Source of the DNA: DATBMY01 sp036554605
GTDB taxonomy: Bacteria > Acidobacteriota > Blastocatellia > UBA7656
Length of the DNA: 5,688 bases
Assembly (NCBI GenBank): GCA_036554605.1
Contig: DATBMY010000103.1
Coordinates: forward strand, 1-5,688
Direction: 5' to 3'
The position numbers and the translations under genes were made by a program. Positions 1-3,965 of the stretch are shown one piece after another (the stretch's first letter is position 1; each line of letters starts with the position of its first letter). The notes below the pieces were generated by a model. The model was not told where the DNA came from and made no database searches. It saw only the letters and a list, made by a program, of their open reading frames with translations.

Positions 1-623
1 TTTATGATCTCGGCGGTGAGCATCGTGGCGTTGGTCGTCATGCTGAAGTCTATATACTTGCCTTCTTCGGCGGCGCGCTTGCGGGCATATTCGATAGTAG
101 ACTTCACGACTTTGAAATTGAGCAATGTCTCGCCGCCGAAAAAAGTCAGATGAACGCCGCGGCGTCCCGGCGACTCAGCGAGCAAAAAATCGACCGTGTG
201 CCGCGCGGTCTCCTCATCCATGAAACGGGTCTTGCCTTCCGATTCGGCTATGCGATCTTCGCCGTACTCGTAGCAGTAAGAGCAGCTCAAGTTGCACTGG
301 TTCGTCACGTTCATGACGATTGTCTGCAAAGGGAAAGGCTGCTCGGGCGCTTGAAGAGGCGGCATCTCGAACCCGCCGCCGAACGCGACGGCATGCGAGA
401 AGTGCAATTCATCGAGCGCCGATTCTATATCGCGCGCCTCGTGTCCCCGCTCGACCATCGCGCCGATGATCTCGTCGCGCGGCAAATTGCGCCCGTCGAG
501 CAGCTCGATGATCTCTTTCGACAATTCATCAAGCGCGAATATGGCGGCGCTCGGAACGAGGTAGAGATAGTCGACCCCGCCGCCTGAGAAGCGATGAAAC
601 TCCGCGTGACGGTAGGCGCTCAT
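1..623 (-). CDS. peaB: Quinohemoprotein amine dehydrogenase maturation radical SAM protein (partial, 3' end outside window)
   Basis: This is the first 207 residues of a radical SAM/SPASM-type enzyme; the C-terminal part lies beyond the left edge. In the known system (QhpD/PeaB) the enzyme uses S-adenosylmethionine and iron-sulfur clusters in the cytoplasm to form Cys-to-Asp/Glu thioether cross-links in the gamma subunit of quinohemoprotein amine dehydrogenase. Visible here are the cluster-binding motif CNLSCSYC (Cys110, Cys114, Cys117), followed by YEYGED. The glycine-rich FFGGETLLNF, typical of SAM binding, is at 161-170, and MTTNAT is at 195-200. Residues 1-90 precede the barrel and resemble a PqqD-like peptide-recognition domain (LVPSAAIFALDELSKEIIELL region, 22-42); this is inference. 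The ATG overlaps the peaA stop as ATGA and has a GGAGG seven bases upstream, which fixes the start. The identity rests on the motif plus the adjacent alpha-subunit gene. Another radical SAM peptide maturase is the only serious alternative. Confidence 0.9.
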   Translation of the reverse strand, partial: MSAYRHAEFHRFSGGGVDYLYLVPSAAIFALDELSKEIIELLDGRNLPRDEIIGAMVERGHEARDIESALDELHFSHAVAFGGGFEMPPLQAPEQPFPLQTIVMNVTNQCNLSCSYCYEYGEDRIAESEGKTRFMDEETARHTVDFLLAESPGRRGVHLTFFGGETLLNFKVVKSTIEYARKRAAEEGKYIDFSMTTNATMLTAEII

Positions 624-2359
624 CTCGATACCTCCGGCGTATCCCACCTGATATATAGCGGAACAGTGACGACCAGATGCGACCGCGCGCGCAAAGGCTC
701 CGCCGCGGGCTGCGCATCCTTTGGCCGATAGGAAGCGACTACCCATACATCGCCGTAGTTATTGACCCCTTTGCGACGCTGCGGGTTCGGCCCGTCGATA
801 TTCGGCGTAAACAGACCCGTCCGGTCGAGCGTGCCTACGAACTCTTTGTCGTCGTCGTCGAAGGTAGCGGGAAACTCATCTATCGACCATTCGGCCTCGA
901 CAAGACCGAGACTCACGTCATCGGGCGTTTGCGGCTTGCCGTCAGGGCCGCGGTTATAAGCTACGGCCTCGAATTGCTGAAACTGTTTCGGGAACTTTAC
1001 GCCTCCCACGCGCGCGAGCCCCGCGTCGGGACGGACGTTTATATAATCGACCTTGTCGTAAACGGCCACGGCCTTCGTCGCGAACTGGCGGCGCAATATG
1101 ATGTCGCGCAGCCCGTTTGTAGCGCCGGAAAGCACCTCGACCTCGACAGTGACGGCTTCGGGGCGGGCGGAGACTACCCGCTTCACGCGTGCTCCGGGGC
1201 CGAAATCGATCTCTTGAGCGCGTATGTCGTTCGGCAGGTTCGCGCCGTGTATAACGACCTGCTCGCTCGCTGAAGGCGACCTCAGCGCTTGCGGCTCGAC
1301 CGCGGCAATGACGGGATCATTGCTGATTCTTTTAAGCTGAACGTCGATGCCAAGCTCGTCATACCCGCCCCAATACCACCGTCCATCCATCGCCGCCCAG
1401 TCGCGCGAAACAAACATCACCTCGCGCAGCTCGCCCGGCTCTCTGCCGCTTGAGGTCGAGCGGCCGCGCCAGCTATAGCCCGCGTAAACGATCCCGCGAC
1501 CCGTTCGCGCGAGCGTGGTCCCATCTTTCAAATACTTGAGCGTCACGCGAGTGTTGAACTCGTCGGGACCGCCCGCGGGTTCAACCGTCATCTCGCCGAT
1601 TATGCGACCTCGTCCCGTCTGGTAGCCGTTTATAAGCCAGCGCCCCTCGATGCGAGGCGCGCGCATATTCGCTCGCCATGCGCCCCACTCGGGTGTAGCG
1701 AGCGGGTATGTCCTGGCCAGATAATCGATAGCTTTATCTACGGGGTGGCGAGGGTCGGGTTCTGGCGGCACCTGCGCTCCGGGCGGTGGCGGAATCCGGT
1801 AATAACCTTGAAAAGCGACCACGGGAAAAAGCGCGACGTGCATGTTCGAAAGCAATTGCCACTCTTCTCGCGTGCGCCGCTGCGAAACGACGCGGCCGAG
1901 GCTATGGCATATAACGCATGAAGCGCGCAGGCTTTCGTCCGGGATGGTCTCGTTGACCACGCGCCGCTCGGCTTCGTAAAAAGCGGGGCGCGCCTCTTCG
2001 GGGGCAAGCCCGTGGTTGTCGCTCAGGTATTTTACGATCCGCCGGGCCTCGTCGGGCGTGAGCGTCAGCCCGTTGAGTCGCACCATGCGCTTGATGATAG
2101 TCTGCCACCCTTCGGGCGTTGTCCGCATGAAGGATATGCGCGTCAGGTTGCCCTTGTCGTCTTTCTTATGACACGCGCTGCAACGATCAACGACGAGTTG
2201 ATCCGTCACGGCCAATCCTTCTTCGGGCGGCTCTTTTGTGGCCTCTGGGGCGGCGGGCGGCGGGCGCTGTTCGGACTGGGATTGAGAGCTTTCGGTGAAT
2301 GTCAATAAGAGGAAGGCGAACGAGAGCGCGATTAAAACAGACTTCTTCGCTGCTTTCAT
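620..2359 (-). CDS. peaA: Quinohemoprotein amine dehydrogenase alpha subunit, periplasmic diheme cytochrome c
   Basis: This 579-residue protein matches the diheme alpha subunit of quinohemoprotein amine dehydrogenase (QhpA/QhnA/PeaA). That periplasmic enzyme oxidatively deaminates primary amines and passes electrons from the quinone cofactor of the gamma subunit through the hemes to a soluble acceptor. A basic N-terminus and hydrophobic stretch (about 1-27) form a Sec signal peptide, though no clean AxA site is visible. Two c-type heme motifs follow: CSACH (Cys60, Cys63, His64) and CVICH (Cys148, Cys151, His152). The segment LLSNMHVALFPVVAFQGYYR (169-188) sits in the cytochrome domain as expected. 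The rest, about 235-575, reads as three beta-rich domains: an Arg/Gly-rich barrel (235-345), an Ig/TIG-like segment (350-435) and a final Ig-like segment (437-575). Length is close to that of known alpha subunits (about 60 kDa). Start evidence is modest: the signal peptide begins properly at this ATG, but only a weak GAG is seen upstream. peaB follows with a four-base overlap. Confidence 0.93.
   Translation of the reverse strand: MKAAKKSVLIALSFAFLLLTFTESSQSQSEQRPPPAAPEATKEPPEEGLAVTDQLVVDRCSACHKKDDKGNLTRISFMRTTPEGWQTIIKRMVRLNGLTLTPDEARRIVKYLSDNHGLAPEEARPAFYEAERRVVNETIPDESLRASCVICHSLGRVVSQRRTREEWQLLSNMHVALFPVVAFQGYYRIPPPPGAQVPPEPDPRHPVDKAIDYLARTYPLATPEWGAWRANMRAPRIEGRWLINGYQTGRGRIIGEMTVEPAGGPDEFNTRVTLKYLKDGTTLARTGRGIVYAGYSWRGRSTSSGREPGELREVMFVSRDWAAMDGRWYWGGYDELGIDVQLKRISNDPVIAAVEPQALRSPSASEQVVIHGANLPNDIRAQEIDFGPGARVKRVVSARPEAVTVEVEVLSGATNGLRDIILRRQFATKAVAVYDKVDYINVRPDAGLARVGGVKFPKQFQQFEAVAYNRGPDGKPQTPDDVSLGLVEAEWSIDEFPATFDDDDKEFVGTLDRTGLFTPNIDGPNPQRRKGVNNYGDVWVVASYRPKDAQPAAEPLRARSHLVVTVPLYIRWDTPEVSR
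631..635 (-). promoter_or_regulatory. Ribosome binding site of peaB inside the end of peaA
   Basis: The minus strand reads GGAGG, then seven bases, then ATG at 623-621. The site lies within the Pro-Glu-Val codons near the peaA C-terminus. Together with the ATGA overlap it indicates translational coupling of the subunit and its maturase, and it settles the peaB start. Confidence 0.75.
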
Positions 2360-2423
2360 ATTTTATCTACTCGCTTTGAATACCTTGGCCTCGTGGCCGC
2401 GCCGTCTAACTCAGGCGGACGGC

Positions 2424-2452
2424 AGCATAGCACCGTGTCAATTCTTCATCAA
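2424..2452 (-). promoter_or_regulatory. Candidate sigma-70-type promoter of the peaA-peaB operon
   Basis: Read on the minus strand, TTGATG (2452-2447) is followed by 17 bases and TATGCT (2429-2424). Each hexamer matches four of six consensus bases and the spacing is ideal. Transcription would begin near 2417, giving a leader of roughly 58 bases before the peaA ATG. A perfect TTGACA also lies within the spacer (2441-2436) but has no -10 hexamer 16-18 bases further on. This is consensus matching only. Confidence 0.4.
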
Positions 2453-2508
2453 GAGGATATACGGTTGAATCTTTGGAAAGGAGGCAGAAAGTATCCGGCA
2501 TGAAAGAA

Positions 2509-2553
2509 GCGCCCGGCCTCTACTTGCTTTTTCGGGCAGTAGAAACCGGGCGC
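2509..2553 (-). terminator. Hairpin, probable terminator of the Gln/Arg-rich protein gene
   Basis: The outer stem GCGCCCGG (2509-2516) pairs perfectly with CCGGGCGC (2546-2553). Across a three-base internal loop, CTACTTGC (2520-2527) pairs with GCAGTAG (2536-2542) with one bulged T, leaving an eight-base loop. It begins about 20 bases after the stop codon at 2576-2574. On the minus strand the stem is followed by TTCTTTC, a weak T-rich tract. The stem is strong, but the tail is not a classic run of Ts, so termination is likely rather than certain. Confidence 0.55.
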
Positions 2554-2573
2554 CTGTTTATGACAGCGCTCTC

Positions 2574-3695
2574 TTAGTCGAAGAGCGACTGAAGGTTGAG
2601 TATCCCCGACAAGATCGCGCCGAGGATCACGTACTTCCCGTCGGAGTAGCTACCATACTGATGGCGGCCGTTGTAGCCATCTTCATAGCCGCGACGGAAT
2701 CCTTCGCGGAAGTAGTAGTTGTACTCGTCCTGGTCTATGTAGTAGCCGTTATAGCCGTAGCTCGCGTCCTGATAGGCATAGGCGTCCTGATAGCTACCAC
2801 GCCAGCCGTCCTCACGGTCCGCCTGTCCGGCCCGGAACCCTTCCTCATAACCATAATTGATGGCCTGTCGAAGCAGGTCCGCCCCGTACCGGTTGGTCTC
2901 GTAGTACCTGCCGCCACGATAGTAACGGTAGCTCGGAGCCGTGTAGAAGTACGGGTCATTGTAGTAATCGTAGTTGCGCTGGTTTAGTATGCGCAGCCGC
3001 TGCTGTCGCAGGCGCTCCAGATACCTTTGCTGATACCGGTACTGCGCAATGCGTCTTTGCCGTTGCAACGCCAGCGCGCGCTGCTGGGCGATGTTCTGCT
3101 GCCGGTCCAGATTCTGACGATAGCGCTGCTCGCGCAATCGCTGCTGCTGTATGAGCTGCTGCTGGCGCTGTTGCGACAGTCGTTCCTGGCGTCGATCTAG
3201 CCGGTCATCTCGCCTGTCAAGCCGGTCATCTCGCCTCTCCTGTCGCTGCGCGGATCGCTGTTGTTGCTGGCGCTGTTGTTGCAGTACGCGCTCCTGCTGT
3301 TGTCGCTGCTGCTGCTCGAGCGCTCGCTGTTGCTGTTGCGCGGATCGCTGCTGCTGCCTGATCTGCTGCTGCTGAGAGCGCTCTTGTTGTCTGACCTGTT
3401 GCTGCGCGGCGCGTTGCTGCTGGCGCTGCTGTTCAAGCACTCGTTGTTGCTGGCGCTGTTGCTCTAGCGCTCGCTGTTGCTGCTGTTGCTGTTGTTGTAC
3501 GGCGCGCTGCTCCTGTTTTGCCGATCTCTGCTGCTGTCTCTGCGTTTGTTTTTCGGCGCGCTGTTGTTGTTTGGCAGCTTTTCGCTGCTGCTTTTCCTGA
3601 TTTTGCTGGGCGCTGGCCGGCACGCTTACGCCAGTCAGCAACAATGCGCTGACTAAAACGGCCATCACCATCCTGCTTAAGATATTAAGTTTCAT
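2574..3695 (-). CDS. Secreted Gln/Arg-rich repeat protein of unknown function
   Basis: I do not recognise this 373-residue protein. Residues 1-29 form a clear Sec signal peptide ending in ASA before QQ, so the mature protein should start at Gln30 and leave the cytoplasm. Residues 30 to about 235 are low complexity: roughly half Gln, with regular Arg, Ala and some Glu, in ten-residue units of the type RALEQQRQQQ, plus a seven-residue DDRLDRR tandem. This part should be strongly basic and probably helical or coiled-coil. Residues 240-350 are rich in Tyr, Gly, Asp and Arg. They contain a duplicated motif: EGFRAGQADREDGWRG (285-300) and EGFRRGYEDGYNGR (331-344). A short hydrophobic stretch (355-368, YVILGAILSGILNL) ends the chain. 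There are no cysteines and no catalytic motif. The ATG has AAGGAGG six bases upstream. It could be an envelope, surface or polymer-binding structural protein; this is inference from composition only. It appears to be its own transcription unit. Confidence 0.85.
   Translation of the reverse strand: MKLNILSRMVMAVLVSALLLTGVSVPASAQQNQEKQQRKAAKQQQRAEKQTQRQQQRSAKQEQRAVQQQQQQQQRALEQQRQQQRVLEQQRQQQRAAQQQVRQQERSQQQQIRQQQRSAQQQQRALEQQQRQQQERVLQQQRQQQQRSAQRQERRDDRLDRRDDRLDRRQERLSQQRQQQLIQQQRLREQRYRQNLDRQQNIAQQRALALQRQRRIAQYRYQQRYLERLRQQRLRILNQRNYDYYNDPYFYTAPSYRYYRGGRYYETNRYGADLLRQAINYGYEEGFRAGQADREDGWRGSYQDAYAYQDASYGYNGYYIDQDEYNYYFREGFRRGYEDGYNGRHQYGSYSDGKYVILGAILSGILNLQSLFD
3199..3236 (-). repeat. 21-base in-frame tandem repeat encoding DDRLDRR
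   Basis: The same 17 bases occur at 3199-3215 and 3220-3236, offset by 21 bases, so the duplication keeps the frame. The encoded protein reads RRDDRLDRRDDRLDRRQER. The identical codons, including AGG CGA, suggest a fairly recent duplication inside the Gln/Arg-rich gene. Confidence 0.8.
3411..3470 (-). repeat. Two adjacent 30-base imperfect repeats encoding ALEQQRQQQR and VLEQQRQQQR
   Basis: Bases 3411-3440 and 3441-3470 match at 24 of 30 positions by hand alignment. Five of the six differences are silent (for example CAA/CAG, GAG/GAA, CTA/CTT) and one changes Ala to Val. Flanking units are more degenerate copies of the same ten-residue pattern. Confidence 0.75.
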
Positions 3696-3701
3696 CGCAC
3701 C

Positions 3702-3708
3702 CCTCCTT
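3702..3708 (-). promoter_or_regulatory. Strong ribosome binding site of the Gln/Arg-rich protein gene
   Basis: The minus strand reads AAGGAGG at 3708-3702, six bases before the ATG at 3695. It is the strongest Shine-Dalgarno site in the window and picks this ATG over the internal Met9 and Met11 codons, which would also cut into the signal peptide. Confidence 0.8.
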
Positions 3709-3810
3709 GAATATCGCTACCTATAAAGATAGACACCATTCACCCTGCTTTCGTTACAACTCGCGTGCCGCTTTTAATTGTTGGGACACGTAGTTTTCAG
3801 ACCCGATCCA

Positions 3811-3823
3811 GTACATACTGTAC
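3811..3823. promoter_or_regulatory. Perfect palindrome GTACA-TAC-TGTAC, possible operator
   Basis: A five-base inverted repeat with a three-base spacer lies about 115 bases upstream of the Gln/Arg-rich gene and 142 bases upstream of the transporter gene. Such symmetry fits a dimeric repressor site. It resembles, but does not match, the cyanobacterial-type LexA box, because the GTAC half-sites are five rather than four bases apart. A chance occurrence is possible. Confidence 0.3.
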
Positions 3824-3897
3824 GATGTTTACGCGGAGCCTTAAGTTGTAAGCAGAGTCCTATCAGCAGGGCAGAGCAGGCAAAACCCGCCTCTTGC

Positions 3898-3926
3898 TTT
3901 CGCTATCGCCCGGCGCTCGCTACAAT
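3898..3926 (+). promoter_or_regulatory. Candidate promoter of the ABC transporter gene
   Basis: TACAAT at 3921-3926 matches five of six -10 consensus bases. Seventeen bases upstream is TTTCGC (3898-3903), a poor -35. A better hexamer, TTGCTT (3894-3899), is 21 bases away, which is too far. Transcription would start near 3933, giving a short leader of about 33 bases. Confidence 0.35.
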
Positions 3927-3965
3927 TACTAATCTGCTCGCGCCAGCGCGCGGCGGTTGATTTTT

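Larger units (their letters stand above)
2360..2573. other. Intergenic region between peaA and the Gln/Arg-rich protein gene
   Basis: This 214-base gap separates two minus-strand genes. It holds the peaA promoter candidate and the hairpin described separately. It also holds a plus-strand AAGGAGG at 2478-2484, 15 bases ahead of a 25-codon reading frame (2500-2577) that runs through the hairpin. No larger gene or RNA gene is seen. The hairpin and promoter together suggest that peaA-peaB is transcribed separately from the gene at 2574-3695. Confidence 0.7.
3696..3965. other. Divergent intergenic region between the secreted protein gene and the ABC transporter gene
   Basis: This 270-base region should hold promoters for both flanking genes. 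It contains the minus-strand ribosome site, a short perfect palindrome near its middle and a plus-strand -10-like hexamer, each listed separately. For the minus-strand gene I could not find a well-spaced -35/-10 pair; TTGTAA (3759-3754) is followed by only poor, over-spaced -10 candidates. No coding frame of note and no RNA gene are seen. Confidence 0.6.

Noticed and set aside
150..587. A 145-codon plus-strand frame opposite peaB
   Set aside because: The minus strand here encodes the radical SAM motif and glycine-rich segment in one continuous frame; the antisense product has no recognisable features.
677..1273. A 198-codon plus-strand frame opposite peaA
   Set aside because: It lies wholly antisense to the well-supported alpha subunit and shows no recognisable domain.
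2436..2441. Perfect minus-strand TTGACA upstream of peaA as the -35 element
   Set aside because: No -10-like hexamer occurs 16-18 bases downstream; the TTGATG/TATGCT pair with 17-base spacing is a better fit.
3151..3467. Cys-rich and Leu-rich plus-strand frames opposite the Gln tract
   Set aside because: CAG/CAA repeats read on the other strand give TGC or CTG runs, hence poly-Cys or poly-Leu. These are artefacts of the Gln codons, not a metallothionein or a membrane peptide.
3001..3600. Possible CRISPR array or minisatellite from repeated CTG/TTG sequence
   Set aside because: Repeats are in-frame coding units of 21 and 30 bases without spacers of uniform length, within a gene with a signal peptide and a strong ribosome site.
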